Assembly: GCF_020520425.1 (NCBI RefSeq)
Contig: NC_079487.1
Location: 127,308,385-127,372,384 of the forward strand
From: Spinacia oleracea
Taxonomy: Eukaryota > Streptophyta > Magnoliopsida > Caryophyllales > Amaranthaceae
Direction: 5' to 3'
Length of the DNA stretch: 64,000 nt
Below, in pieces: positions 35,570-48,778 of the stretch (the first letter of the stretch is position 1; each line of letters opens with the position of its first letter). The notes below the pieces were generated by a model. The model ran no database searches and was not told the origin of the DNA. It saw only the letters and a list, made by a program, of their open reading frames with translations. The position numbers and the translations under genes were made by a program.

Positions 35570-38500
35570 ATGGCGGAAACCGACCCAAGCAAGATTATGT
35601 GCAGCAATTGTGATTACCTAGGTCTCTATGTGGACGACGACGGTCGCTACTATTGCACCAACTGCAACTCCCAAGCCGTAGACATCATCGACCAAGCCAA
35701 CGCTGACGAAGACTTCCTCGACAAAGGCAATGGTGCCTCCATCTACAACGCCGCCAACAAACGCTCTGCTCCTCTCTACTCCGCCGACCCCGATCGTGAT
35801 TATCTGGGACCCACTGAACCTGCTGATTTCGGGAAGACCCCAAAAGGAGTTTACTACAAGGACGAAGACTACTACAATACAATTCGTATGAGGCATATTT
35901 TGGGTGTTCAGTTGATGATTCAATTTCAGTGTGAAGCTCTTGTGGAAAAATGTGGGGTTACTCCTTTGATTTGTGGAATTGCTGCTTCGATTTGGCTGCG
36001 CTTTGTTGCTACTACTAGGGTGTTTGATGATGATTGGGCTGATAAAACTGTCTTGGACTCCGAAACAGGTGATTTTTGTTGCTGATTGCGGATTTCCATT
36101 TTTTTTCCCCTTCTTGTTTTGCCAATTTGAGTGTGGTCGCATTGGGTATCTTGTGGATTACAGTATATGCTGTTGATTTGTGCCAGTTCAGTTTCGCCCT
36201 CAGTTTTCAATTTCCGGTTTATGATTTTTCAAGGTATGGTTGCATTTGTTATCTTGTGGATGTATGTGTTATCAATTTGTCCGGTTCATTATGACTGTCA
36301 GTTTTTGGTTTTATGATGATATTTAAAGCAACGAAGTATTCTTGTATGATATAACTATATAAGTCACTAAATGGTACACCAAACTTAATTTGTTCTTACA
36401 GTAATTGATTGATGCTTTCAGTGAAGATGAATGTCTACAACTACCCAATTTGTGAATATATACGTAAACTGAATTGTAGAATTCAAGTTGGGACCAATGT
36501 GTTAGCGTCTTGAGTTGTTTACACACATTTTTGATTTTTGAATTTTGTCCGTATGCTTTAAGTGTTTGTATATGAAGGCCTGTATGCTCACATATAAGAG
36601 GCCTTGTTATTGTTTTCAGGGGAAAAGAGATACCAAGTAGGAAAACACTGCATAAACGAGCCTCGAAATATGCATAACGAGCGTATGGTGATGATATGGT
36701 CTAGATCTTTGAAAAAGACGATACCATTGTCGTGTTCTTTAGCTGTTTCGTATTTGGCCTGTCATATTGCTAAAGAACCGGTTCTTCCGACTGACATTAT
36801 TAAGTGGTCTATCGAAGGAAAGCTTCCTTATTTTGGTGCTTTCCCTAAGATTGCAGAATCCATCATAGAGATTGAGAAATACGATCACCATGTTTCAGTT
36901 ATTTGTCCATTGAAAACAAGTACTATGTTCAGGCCTATACAACTTCCTTTACATAAGTTGGAGTCAATGGCAGCATCTATAGCTCAGTCTGTAGGCCTGA
37001 ATTTGCCTCCAGTCAACTTTTACCGAATAGCTCACCGTTATCTAAAGCAGTTATCTCTTCCGGTGGAAAAAATTCTTCCATATGCTTGCCGCATACAAGA
37101 GTGGTTGATGCCTCCTGATTTATGGTTGTCTGCAAGCGAAGAAAAACTACCTTCTCGTGTTTGTGTAATGTCGATACTAGTTGTCGCAATTAGAATTCTA
37201 TATAATCTCAATGGTTTTGGCAAATGGGAATCAACTCTATCTGCTCCAACTGTCTTCTCTTCAAGGGATGACCAGACAGCAAGTTCTGGCAAGTCCAACG
37301 CAAATAAAGGGGCTGAAAAAGCTTCTAAAAATCTGGGTGGAGAATCTGGAGCAAATTTGTCGTCCGTTCATAAATTTGAGTTTGATAGCACAGAGCTTTT
37401 GCGCAATCTTGAAAGGAGATATGATGATTTGAGTGATAAATTTGGTAATTGTGGAGCACTTCTTTCAAAATGAAAAATTATTCACTGCAAAAAATACCCT
37501 AGCTTTCTACTTTCAAATATTAATGTTCATTTGGTTGTGGTCGCTGCTTTATTTCTTTCTAATTATCCTTTTCTTCTCTCCCAATTTGGCAGAATATTCC
37601 AAGGATTTACCAACCTATCTTCAATATTGCAAGGATGTCGTATTTGCTGGTGTAGAGCCATTGTACAAGGATCCTACTTTTATTGAAGAACTTTGGGATT
37701 TTTATGAGAAGAATCGAGAGGTAATGTACATTGATTTCAGATCATTAGCTGCATAACCTGGCAGCATAAAAGATATTTATCTGCACTGGCTACTCTTCAC
37801 AGATTTAGTTGTGTAAAAATTGCCAACCTGATTTTTGCCACCATGAAGTGATTGATGCTAGGACTTGAAACCTGTTACTCCGACACTTCAATATCTTCCC
37901 CAATTTCCATACCCTTCTCTTCCCCGGACCCAAGTACTCAACATCTCAAACAGATTAGATACTTGGGTGTGATCCTTAAAAGACAATAGGAAAACATGCA
38001 AAAGATAAGATATCTGCATTTGTGTCAGATACTTCTAAGAGTCTGATTTTTTTGAAGAGTCTGAGCAACCACTTCATCACTTCACACACTTGTAGCTTAG
38101 TTTTTGCAAAGAGACACTTTACAAGAAAGGCGCTGACCTATACAGATTATGTGACGAAGTGTGAGAGACAGTGGACCAAAACAAGCTGCCTAATCTGAAC
38201 CCATACCTTCAGTTCTTTTTCTTATTCCTTACTTGATTAGAAAAAAAGCTCAGTGTTTTAGGTAGAATGAATGCTAATTTGTCAATATTTTACTCCACCA
38301 CACCTTTTTTCTTATCACAATAGGGTGTGACCCAGATATTTAAGCTATAGTATAATTGAGGTACCCTATCAAGTAAGAAGGCGAGGCATAGCTGCATAGC
38401 ATGTAATAGTTGAAATATTTTAAAGTAGATGGTGGGCGTAGAGAGAGGGGAAGTTTTTGAGGTATGTGCCCAAAAGGGTATTTTTGGGGAATGAAATAGA

Positions 38501-40099
38501 TGTTTAATTCCCAAAAAAGTAGTGGGGAACAATATGGGATGTGTGTGGCTAAATTAAGGGATCGAGAGAGTAGCAACCAAGTGTATCTTTTCGAGAAGAA
38601 CATGCTTACAATGATTATAAACATTCTTGCAGTAGATTAAGGACTCTATGCTCTTTTTAGAAACAACATCTGAAGTCTGAAGAGTTGCCTAGAATGTTGG
38701 TTCCATGTTTCTATCAGGTCAAGGGAGTGCCCAAGTTTTTGAAAGTCATTGATTTCCCAGCCCATTCCGACTTACATTAACAAGAGAAAGGGGAGGCTTG
38801 GGCTTCACGCTTTCGAGGTTTATTGGCAAATTGCAAGGTCAAAAGTGTGTAATGTTCAACTCTTTTCCCTTGTGATTTGTGAACACACCCAATGAAAATT
38901 GCTGTTGTGGACTGTAAATTGCAAAAGCTGTAGGAGATGTCACCTGCTGAATATACTTGCTTCAATTTGTTACCAGTTATAAGTGTGCTGTTAGCCTGTT
39001 CTAATATTCGAGGGATAGATACATTTGGTGTCTTACTTTTTTCTCTTTCCATGAAGCTCTTCTCGGACAATCTCCTAACTTTGTTCTGTTTGATATTTGT
39101 AGTTAGTTTAGCATCATGAACATATTGTTCCATTATGAGCTGGCTCCCAATTTGTAAATTGGAGGACCACTTCTATAACATTGTTCGGTGAATTTTCTTT
39201 GGGAAAATGGGAAGTGGGACTTACCTATATGACTTGGGGGCGATGGAAATTTAAAAATATAGAGTAAGAGCTGTTAAGTGGCACGATTGTACATTTTACT
39301 AAGCCTGGACATATTGGTAAAGATTCTCCAGCAGCAGAAAGTTTGCAGTAATTTTGGTCTCTGTCAACTTGTAACTGGTAGACAGTAGAATTTTAGTTTC
39401 TTTATTTAGTTGATCGTGCCTTTTCTTTTCATTGTACCTAAGGGTTTCTCCCCTCTTTATTAACAAGAATGTTATCTTCAGGATATTAAAACATCTGAGG
39501 CATTTGAAACTGAATCAAATCAGAAAAGATCAAGGGACAATGATAAGATTTTCAGTACTCCATCAAAGGACAACAAGAAGCATAGAGATGAAGGAATCAC
39601 CAGCTCTTCATCAGCTGACAGTGGATTCCAGTGTATCTATAACAGCCCCAAATGGGACCAAGGTGCTGATAATACTCAGCAGAGTTCACAAGCAGACCAA
39701 GCTCCAGCAACTGTAGAAAAAGGTGAGGCATCATTAGAAGACATAGCACTTAAGTATCTGAAAATAGACATGGAAGAACACCGCTTCTGTTACATTCCAC
39801 CAAGGGTGGAAATCAAGAGACGTGACCACCTACACTATTCGCGGAAAAAGGCCGATGGTTCTTTAGCTTTCGTTGCCCATGCTGATTACTATATACTACT
39901 TAGAGCTTGTGCAAAAGTAGCCCAAGTTGATATTCGTATTATGCATGTCAGTGTACTCAGTTTGGAGAGAAGATTGTCTTGGATTGAGAAATGGATCGAC
40001 AATAGTTTTCTGGAAAAATGTTCCACGGGCTCTGTTGAATCTGAGGATGAGGATGGTTTAGAAGACGAATATGTTAATTTGTCGAACTTAAATATATGA
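35570..40099 (+). CDS. TAF1B: TAF1B/Rrn7-like RNA polymerase I initiation factor (four exons)
   Basis: Exons: 35570-36068, 36620-37444, 37593-37720 and 39482-40099, all with GT-AG introns in phase, giving 689 residues. The N-terminus holds a zinc ribbon, CSNC at 11-14 and CTNC at 29-32 (C-x2-C-x14-C-x2-C), as in TFIIB-related factors. A conserved region follows with RMRHILGVQLMIQFQCEAL and VTPLICGIAASIWLRFVATT, then in exon 2 RSLKKTIPLSCSLAVSYLAC, LPTDIIKWSIEGKLPYFGAF and NFYRIAHRYLKQLSLPVEKI, consistent with the cyclin folds of TAF1B/Rrn7. Exon 4 is hydrophilic, then has KADGSLAFVAHADYYILLRA. Plant orthologues include Arabidopsis MEE12, named for embryo arrest (family knowledge). The protein should act in the nucleolus at rDNA promoters. 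Intron 3 is long (1761 bp). An acidic tail ends the protein. Confidence 0.93.
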
Positions 40100-43000
40100 C
40101 ATTCTGTGTGTGTATATTGGAGGTACCTTTCTTCTTCTTTGGTGGGCAAAGTTTCCGGAGTTTGGGGCTCATCTGCTAAATGAAAAAATCAGCAGTGATT
40201 TATGAGAGAGAGATTATCCTAGATGGTGGACAATTATATCTTTGCTGATTCTCTGCTTTTCGCCTTTTCTAAAATGAAACTGTCAGCGATAGTCCAAAGA
40301 TTAACAGACGGCCCAGGTAGTCATGTCTACATAGCCAAGTTTTGATGTGCTTATATTTGGCCCATTTTTTCCTTTCCATTAATTGGTTGATGCATAAAAC
40401 GAGAGCCCCAACATATATCACTTTGAAAAGTGAGCTGTTCAGAAATGCTCTGTCATCTAGTAGAACTTCTCTTTGAGTTTTATTGGGAAGACTGATTTTA
40501 TTTCGAAAATAAAAATCTTCTGGAGACAAGTTCTGATGCTTTGTCCCCAAGAATAAATATTCACAAGAGATTTCCCAATGCCTATGAGCTGTTTCAGGTG
40601 TGCCACTGTGTGAGCAGGTGTCAACTGGTCAAGCAAGAAATCCATGCTGTCTTTTACTATCTTATTGCTCAAACGGTGTAATTTGAGGGTGGGTTTGAAT
40701 GGGCCAATATTAGAGAGAGGCAGCTTGTGGCTGCAGATTTCTTTGGATGCGGACGTGTACAGAGATGCTTCAGTTGCATAGGTGTTTGGGATGAAAGAAA
40801 TAGTGAACTGTAGGACTGTAAAACATCCTTTTGTTACAGTGCAAGAGGCTGTAAGTTATCTTGCTTAATATCTAGAGGTAGTAGGGAAGAATGGTTGACT
40901 CTTGGCAATCCCCTTCAGCAAGTCAAGTGAAGATAAAACTTGATGTTTCTGTGTTAGGTTCATTGGGTTTGGGGATGAGGGATGTGTTCATGATCCCACA
41001 GTTTGCAAGCAAGTGAGAGCAGAGGGAAGTCATTGATCGTGGAGATGAGAGCAGCAGAGTTGGGACTCTTAATGGCAAACTGCAAGACTTGTAAGCAGAT
41101 TTTCTGGATTTCGATTTTATTCAAGTCATTACTGTGCTCTAGGGGGTGGACTGACTAATCAGAGGTATTGTACGTTCCTTTTATGTTTTTGTTTTGAGAG
41201 GTAACAACATTGTTTGTTTAGTTGCTTGCTTTCTTCGATTTCTTCTTGTCATATTCGTAGGGGGGTAGCCATAGTTATCTTGTTCTAGGTGGATGACGGT
41301 CTGACATTTATTACAGATGTAATTGCTTCTGATTTTGTTTCTTCATTTATATTTGTAATTTTCATAAAAAGCGGAGGGGTAGCTATAGTTTATCTCTAGG
41401 TAGTGTTGTTGATGGTGCATTGTTGATTTATTCTGTTAATGTAGCTGGGATGAGGTTCACTTTCGAATTTTCTTTCCCCTTCCATATTCATTTCTTGTTT
41501 TTGTTGAAGTTAGTATGTTCTGTACTGCTTGATTTCATGTAGTTTTGTAAATTAATTTTGGAATTACCTATATCCAAAACAAAGATACAACAGCCTAAAT
41601 AGTTCTGTTTCTTTTTCAGTTAATCTTCCTCACCGATTTGCCAACATGCATCTTGTAAAACTACTTTCTCTTATCTCCGTATCATTTTTTATGCTTCTCT
41701 TTTGACGAACTAATGTAGCATACAGAAATTTTGTTTTTTTGGATATTGAAATTTTGTTAAAAAGATTAAAAAATTCTTTTATAATTTGTTGGTAGGTAGT
41801 TAGGGAAAGTTATTAGCATCAAGCTATCCTCAATCAGTCAGTTGTTCAATAGATTAGCTTATTTACTTTTTCTAAATCTTTTAAATGACCCTTTTGGGTG
41901 GTTGAAGGTAATTTACACAGCTTAGCTTTAGATTATTTAATCAATCTATTTTTGGTAGGCTTATCTTAGCTTTAGGTTATGTAATCAATACAATTCAGGT
42001 TTTATTTCTCTTCTTTATTAAAGGAGTTGGTGACTCAAATGTTTATCTGGAATTGTATTCTTCTTTCTAGATTTTAGGAGATACCAGATTGTTTGGGTTT
42101 GGTTCATGAAAGTTTTTCAAAATGTTAGTTCTGTCAGATTTTTGTTTGTCATTGACATTTTGTTGAATATGCGAAACAAGATCCTGTGATTTCTTTTTGG
42201 AGCTCATTGTTTCTTGTAGAAAAATTTAAATGACACTTTTCTTTGTCGCTACGAACAGACTGTTGAGCCTTCGGTTTTAAACTTGGAACAAAATTAATAA
42301 TTTAACAACATGAAAAAAATGAGGAAAACTGTCTATTTCAGGTTGATTAATCCCAACCCAAAAATAAGAAAAAAGAAAATCGTTTACTTTGCAAGTTACC
42401 CTTTTTTATAAAAAAAGCTCTTCATAGCCCTTTCTTCTGTAATGACTCTTATCACTTATGTTATGGCTGTTCGTTTTAGAAATGATGTAAAAGTGATGTT
42501 CTATTTGTTCTGCGGGTGATAGAAAAACAGCCATATGCCAATATGTGAATGTTGTGGTGAATGTCGTAACACAGGCGGCTGTAAGAGCACTAAAAATATG
42601 TTGATGATTATGCAGGTGGTGAGGACGCCACAAAAGAGAGGCTTCTTAATAGGTGAATGAAACATAATCTGAATGGAAAGGCTTTGGGATACTCCTTTGT
42701 GAAAGTTCCCAGAGAGAGTTAAAATACTGGCAACAGTCATTGAAGGCGCGGGACAAGGTGATAATCGATATTATCCTTATTTGGTGCGACAAGCGTGTCT
42801 CGAATCAAAATATTGAAATTCCCCATAATAAGGTGACCTTTTGTAGCTTAGCATCGTTTTGCATCGCTCTCTTTCTTATTTACTGTTTTTCTGCTAGCTG
42901 TTTTGATCGTAGAGCATATAATATTATGTTAGTATTGTTGGAACTTGGCTGCTTCCCTAAAAGTTTGTTTTTCCTCTTCAAAACAGAGTATATTGTTTGT

Positions 43001-44182
43001 GAATCTATGATGTTTTTATCCTCATAGGATTGGAAGAATATGATCTTATAGTAGATGTTGCATTAGCTATTGTGATACTTCAAGTCTTGTTTAGATTAGT
43101 TCGTGTTGCTCATAAACATCAACAGTATCCTATTTCTCCCACCAGGCCACCAAGTAACTATTCTGGGAAATAAAATAACTTTGATGAAAGATATGCTTAT
43201 TTACAAACTCTTATTTATATTTCACAATAGATCGAGGATATTTTAATGCTAGTTTGCTTTTTTTTGGGATGTTTATGCTAGATGGTGTAATATATTAGAT
43301 CAGGGAAACTGTAAATTGGTGAAAAGATGTTAGAATCAGGCTAAATAACTGGTAATAGTTATATAGAAGATTCTATCAACTCCTCCACTGTGGCGTATAA
43401 CCCAGGCCTTCTATTAGTGGCTGGAAGACCTGGAACTCTTGAAAGAAGAAATAAGAAGAAGGAGAAGATAACTGTAGTTTTCTGCTTACAATTTATTTCC
43501 CACCACCCTCTATTTATGATCCCAAGAATAACTAACATTCCCCTTTGCCCTGAACTCCACCATCTTGTGCCCCAAGGCAAAATTCCTCCTGACAGCTCAT
43601 GCTGCCTTCCCTTTTTGTCTTTTTGTCCACATTTGCACAAGTCAGTCTAAAGGGTATTGTGGGCTGGGTGGTCTGGTGCATTACAGATGTTCGGATATTC
43701 TTTCTGCTTTGGAAGATGTAAATAGAAACCATGGTCTATTTCTTGATATCTCCGTTCCTTAGATTTTGCAAGTATGATGCGTTGGTCATAGAATGTGTTT
43801 AATGGGTAAGGCACTGCTTTAGTTGGGGAAGGCATGCTTTTATAAAGTAGAGGCAGTTTGCTTCAACTTATCTATTTGGATATTAAGCTAGAACAATTTT
43901 CCATTGTACAAGGTTAGCTTACTTGTTATGCGTAAATTATATTGAACTTTGATGAAGCAAGAGTGATTTTGGTTTGATAGTGTGTTGAAAAATGAAAATA
44001 TTTGTAAAAGGGTAAGAAGTTTGTTCGTCTAAACTTCTTTATGTTTTACTCTACGGATTTTATTTTAAAAGGTTGAAAATGCCAAAGATAGAAGTGTAAT
44101 GGAGGATTGAAAGCGTTAGGCCTTTCGCCCTTTCTTCCACAAGAAAATCTACACCTTTCTCCTCTTTCTTTGTTGACATCTA
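40100..44182. other. Gene-free region after the Pol I factor gene
   Basis: T-rich, intron-like sequence with many weak splice-like sites but no coherent coding frame. The first few hundred bases probably contain the gene's 3' UTR. Around 43327 TGTTAGAATCAGGC followed by a TATTTATGATCC-type block recalls a copia solo LTR, but I could not find its end or a duplication. Confidence 0.5.
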
Positions 44183-44507
44183 CTCCCTCCGTCCCATAAT
44201 ATAGTGCCCGTTTGACCAAAATCACGGTTATTAAGGTAAAGGATAACATTGATAATAAAAACAATAATGATTTGTACTTTCAAGATAAAGTACATGTTAG
44301 TTGGCAAAAATGGAGAGATAAATTATAGATTAAAGGTGTGTACATAATAAATAGGTATAAAAAGGACAAAAATCAAGCACATGGGTTGAATAAAAGTCAA
44401 AAAGTACAATTTTCAAAGTAAAAATTAATGGTTTAAAATAGAAATAGGCACATCATTTAGGGACACTATTTTAGGAAAACAGGCACTATATTATGGGACG
44501 GAGGGAG
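44183..44507. mobile_element. Stowaway MITE
   Basis: A 325-bp element with ends CTCCCTCCGTCCCATAATAT and the inverse ATATTATGGGACGGAGGGAG, flanked by TA on both sides. These are canonical Stowaway (Tc1/mariner) termini; the perfect outer ends suggest a young copy. Confidence 0.92.
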
Positions 44508-46593
44508 TAATTTGCTATTCTTGCAACAAGAAAATAAAAAAAGGGGAATCTTCTATGTTGACATCTAATTTGCTATTCTTGCAACTGCTGCCTTTTAGCA
44601 ATACCTGAACACATGATCATTCCCAGAAGAATGCATAAGATGCCGATTTATTCTTAGTCCCCAATCTCTTTCTTAGTTGTGTTAACCTGTTGTTGATAGT
44701 TCAACCTGTAGCCCTAGAGGTTGATGGTAAATGTATGTTATCCGCTTAAGATGTTCTCGGATACTTGATCATGAACCTTCTCATGCTATGGATTGGATAG
44801 AGTCATAGAGAGTTCTTAGACGACTTACTCGTATCTCAAAGATGCAATTATCCGCTTAAAATGGCTCTTACCAATAAAATTTATTTCATAACCAACCGGT
44901 AGACTAAAGTAGATAACTCTAGTTCGAAAATAGTAATTCAATCTTTGTTTCTCTCCGGACTCGAATTCTTCAACTTTTTCTGTGGGATCTTCCTCCTTGC
45001 TCCATGGGTTTACTACCTTTGGAAGATCCATTGGGTCATACACTTCTTATGCCCCCCTCCCCCCTTTTCTTTCAAAGGCTGATCCACTTCTATGACAGTC
45101 TTTGGTGCATCCCAGCCAATAACCTCACTTATGGCTTAGTTTTTGACCGTATTCTCACTTCCTATAGGTTTCAGACGATCATTCCCCGTGGACCTTAGGG
45201 CGAGATACCATTACTCGTCTCGATACCTATACTTAGTTGAGTGCACCTCTCCTTCTAAGGTGAGAGTATTATATTTTTTAAGGGGAATCCTAGGTTTAAT
45301 ACTCCCTCCATCCCCTTTTATTTGCCCCCATTATCCTTTTTTAGATGTCCCTTTTAGTTTTCATCTTTTCCTGTAGCAAATTTCATTTAGAAGGCGAAGG
45401 CCCCTTTTAAGGTGAGGGCTTTTGTGTTGACATTGGCATTAGGGTACTAATCACATGCTTCAAAAGCGTAGGCCATGATTTGTTATTTCACCGGATATGT
45501 ACTTGCTTTGTCGTGCTAATGGTGTCACATGTTTCTTAAATTGTGAAATTCCGAGTTACCTTTGGAGGAGGTTGTTTATTCATGAGGAATCTGAGTTTTC
45601 TTTTTATTGGCTGCAAATTTGATTTGGGGGGGTTTGGTAAGGGCGAGGAAAGGAGATTGTTGTGGCACAATGCATTCATGGCAATTATGCGATGAGTGTG
45701 GTTTGAGAGAAACTCTTGGGTCTTTTCACGAGTTTCGTACTAGGTCACATATTTGCAATTTTATGGGCCAAGGCGGGTGGGGCATTCAGATTTCGGTTAC
45801 TCGGTCAAGGAGGTACAAAGAAATTGGGCAACACATAATTTTGTTTTCTAGATTAGATTAGATTACAACTTGTGGGTCTTGTCCTCATTGTTTGTTCTCC
45901 TTTTTTTCCTATTATTAATATTATCTTTTTTCTTATCATAAAAATCAAAATTAATGGTCAATTAGGACCACCACTTTACTCTCGCATTCACTACATTTGC
46001 CCCCCTAATTTTTTTTTCTCACCAACTCGTGTCACCAAAAAAAAGGTCACAAACAAAAAGGACAGATAGAGTTTTTGGTATGGTTTTTAGCTAGACATCC
46101 TCTCTTCTAGGGGCAATATCATAGTTGTTTAAGCCTCCTATCTTATCTCTGTTCCCCTCAAAAAAAAAAAGTTGCGTATGGTGTTCATTGGGTGGTTCTC
46201 CATCTATCAAAAAGAACTGATAACACACCCGATTTATCCGTACATTAATTAAGTAAAGTTGCACAAATCAAGTCATATTATTCAATATTCAATGACCATC
46301 ATAGGGAAATTTCCATAACCTTGGAACAAAAGTTGGGGCATATGAACACTCCCATCACAGTATTTTGTATCAAATTACGGCTTCCATTTTAGGAAATAGA
46401 TACGAAGTAGGGAATGCTTGTTTGCGACTTGCGTACCTTCTCTTCTAATTTGTGTTTATTTACATTTTCCCTAAGGTATTAGTACTTTTTTGGTCTCTTT
46501 GCTTTTATTCGCCTACAGTCGCTCTGCAGTTTATTTTAAGATGTGGAGACTTCGTCCAATACTCAAATATTTCCTCTTGGTCTTCCCATGCAG
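44508..46593. other. Gene-free region with a half Stowaway
   Basis: CTCCCTCCATCCCCTTTTAT at 45303-45322 is a Stowaway left end with no clear right partner. An open minus-strand frame (44825-45043) matches nothing I know. No gene is supported. Confidence 0.5.
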
Positions 46594-46706
46594 GTTTTTA
46601 TACTCCAGATATTGAATTCTCTTTCACATCTAGAGCAATTGTAAAAGTTGTTGATGCATCGGATTCTGGTTCTGTACTCTCACAGCTCTGTATGGGAAAC
46701 TACAGG
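46594..46706 (+). pseudogene. Exon-like fragment of unknown gene
   Basis: The 113-bp segment is preceded by a pyrimidine stretch and CCCATGCAG and followed by GTAAGT, so it has good splice sites at both ends. One frame stays open through it and on both sides: GFYTPDIEFSFTSRAIVKVV, then DASDSGSVLSQLCMGNYR. Composition and frame look coding, but I do not recognise the protein and see no further matching exon within several kilobases. It may be a stranded exon, a captured gene fragment or chance. Confidence 0.3.
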
Positions 46707-48197
46707 GTAAGTCACTTGGTTAAGATGTTAAAGTTTGGTGCTTTGTCAATCCTTTGCTTTAGTATTATTATTTATCATTTTTTTTTGTTTGGCGGGACAT
46801 AGCAACCCTATATCCGGTAGTGTTTAGCCAAACTATAAATGGAATTGAAATTTTTGATAGATGCAGTTTCATACTTGTTCCCAACCTTCATTTCTTGTCC
46901 AGAATCTTGGAGAATACTTGTGCATTGTGGAATGGATTCTGAATGGGCTAAAGGCTTAAAGCTTAACAAACATGCACTCCGTTGTCACTATCAGGCGTCA
47001 TCCAGTCATTTTACAATTATTTGTTTAGTGTGTCATATTAATCACAATCATTTATGCAATAATTATCAGGTCTCATGCGGCTCATGCCTGATTATGTTAA
47101 ATTGATATTTCTATTGCTTGATTACTACTTGATTGGCTGTTCCTTTAAAAAAATCAGAAAACGTTGAAGAGGAAGGGGTGAGAAATTGTTATCCTTCAAA
47201 ATCAGAGTAATAGGTCCCCCAAGATTCTGATTGAAGGTAGTATTCCATTCCCCCATCCCTCCAATCCAATCTTAGGTTACAATTTCTTTTTGTATTTTTT
47301 TGTGAAACTGTGTAAATATATTCGGCTTGAAACTGTGTAGATGTATTCCATTGTTAGGCATGTATTTTGAACATTTTTTCACCCATCTTTGCTCACAGGT
47401 ACCTGTATACACGTGTTCCTACTTCCTTAGTTCACAATAACAGGAGTATAAAACCAACATTTTACTTGCTATGGAGTTGAATAGTGTGGTTCAAAAGCTC
47501 TGTATCATATTAGCTGCAGTAGATGGTTGGCAGTCCCTATTAACAAAGAGTAATCGTTTCGTGTATTCCGTAAATCATCAGTAAGTTAATGTGAAATGCA
47601 CTGTTATATTGGTTTATTCATGTTAATCCTTACTTGTAGATCTTATTGCTTTGACTGCATTCTGTCTTATATGGTTCTCCCTTCTGATCTGTGGTTGATA
47701 TCATACTCTGTTAAGAGATTTTGATTTTTGGTATCGGATTTGTTGTTATCTTGAACTCTTGAAGAATAACTAGAATTAAACAGTAACAAGTCTGCACTGA
47801 ATTCTCCTTCTTCCTTCATGAACATATTTTAAAAACGAGCTCATCCCTCTTAATGCTCTATTACACCTTAGTATTAGTGATGGATCCGATGGGCTAGACG
47901 AGCAAAGTAGAAACTATACGTCTTATGATACCGAATACGGGCGGAGTGAGAATATAAATATATTATACGACCCAAATAACTTGGTAATTTTGGCCATGTT
48001 AGTTTGTTTCATACCCCATACTTTCACCATACTGCATTCATAAATTCAGATATGTTGGAAAAGATTCAGACAGAATTTGAAATAATTTAAATTCTGTTAT
48101 ATATTATTCAGATATTCGCTTTTGGTTTTTTTTTTTTTTTTATAAATTCAGCAAGCATATTATCGATTATGATTTGAACGTTAATTAAGTGTAAGAA
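46707..48197. other. Gene-free spacer
   Basis: T-rich non-coding sequence. No repeat or gene identified. Confidence 0.5.
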
Positions 48198-48770
48198 TAG
48201 GGTTGTAATGAGCCGATATGTTCGCTAATAACTCGCGAACAAATTCGGCAAAAGCTTGTTTATTAATTAATGAGCGAGTTTGAACGAAAATTATAGGCTC
48301 GATAAGTAAACGAGCAAGCTCAAACAACATCACGTTTGGCTCGTTAATGTTCACGAGTACTCGTTTATATTCCATTAACTACTCGTTTATAACTCGCTCA
48401 AGCTCGGAAAAATAATTTAATAGAATAAAATACAAATTTTAAAAAAATTATATGACCCTTAGATGTCAAGAAATGTATTAAATAAAAGCGAATCTATCAT
48501 GCAATATAATATCTCATAGAATATTTCAGTCACACATATATTTTGTGAAGTTTCTCCTTGATAAAATAAATTTAATGATTTCTCAAAACTCTTTTATTAA
48601 GCTTGAATAATGCTCGTTTAGCTCAAGCTAGAATTTGGGTTTAATGCTTAGCGAACAAAGCTCAAACAATAAATTGCAAAGTACGAGACAAACTCGAACT
48701 GTGAAAATTCTTTTCAAACTTAACTTGAACAACGTAAAATTCGAATCGGCTCAGCTCGTTTGTTGCCCTA
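48198..48770. mobile_element. hAT-type MITE, GCTCG-rich
   Basis: A 573-bp element with ends TAGGGTTGTAATGAGCCGA and, read inversely, TAGGGCAACAAACGAGCTGA. The perfect 8-bp duplication TGTAAGAA flanks it (48190-48197 and 48771-48778), the hAT length. Near both ends GCTCG/CGAGC and AACTCG motifs are iterated in both directions. The middle (48420-48590) is AT-rich. No transposase. Confidence 0.92.
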
Positions 48771-48778
48771 TGTAAGAA

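Noticed and set aside
35618-36142. Long minus-strand frame opposite exon 1 of the Pol I factor gene
   Set aside because: It is a shadow of the real coding exon, whose zinc ribbon and splice sites are clear.
40269-40672. Minus-strand frames after the Pol I factor gene
   Set aside because: Composition is non-coding and no family motif or splice context supports them.
43327-43800. Possible copia solo LTR
   Set aside because: Only a TGTTAGAAT-like start was seen; no matching CA end or 5-bp duplication was found.
44825-45043. 72-residue minus-strand frame, possible organelle-derived gene
   Set aside because: I could not match it to any plastid or mitochondrial gene, and no neighbouring organelle sequence is visible.
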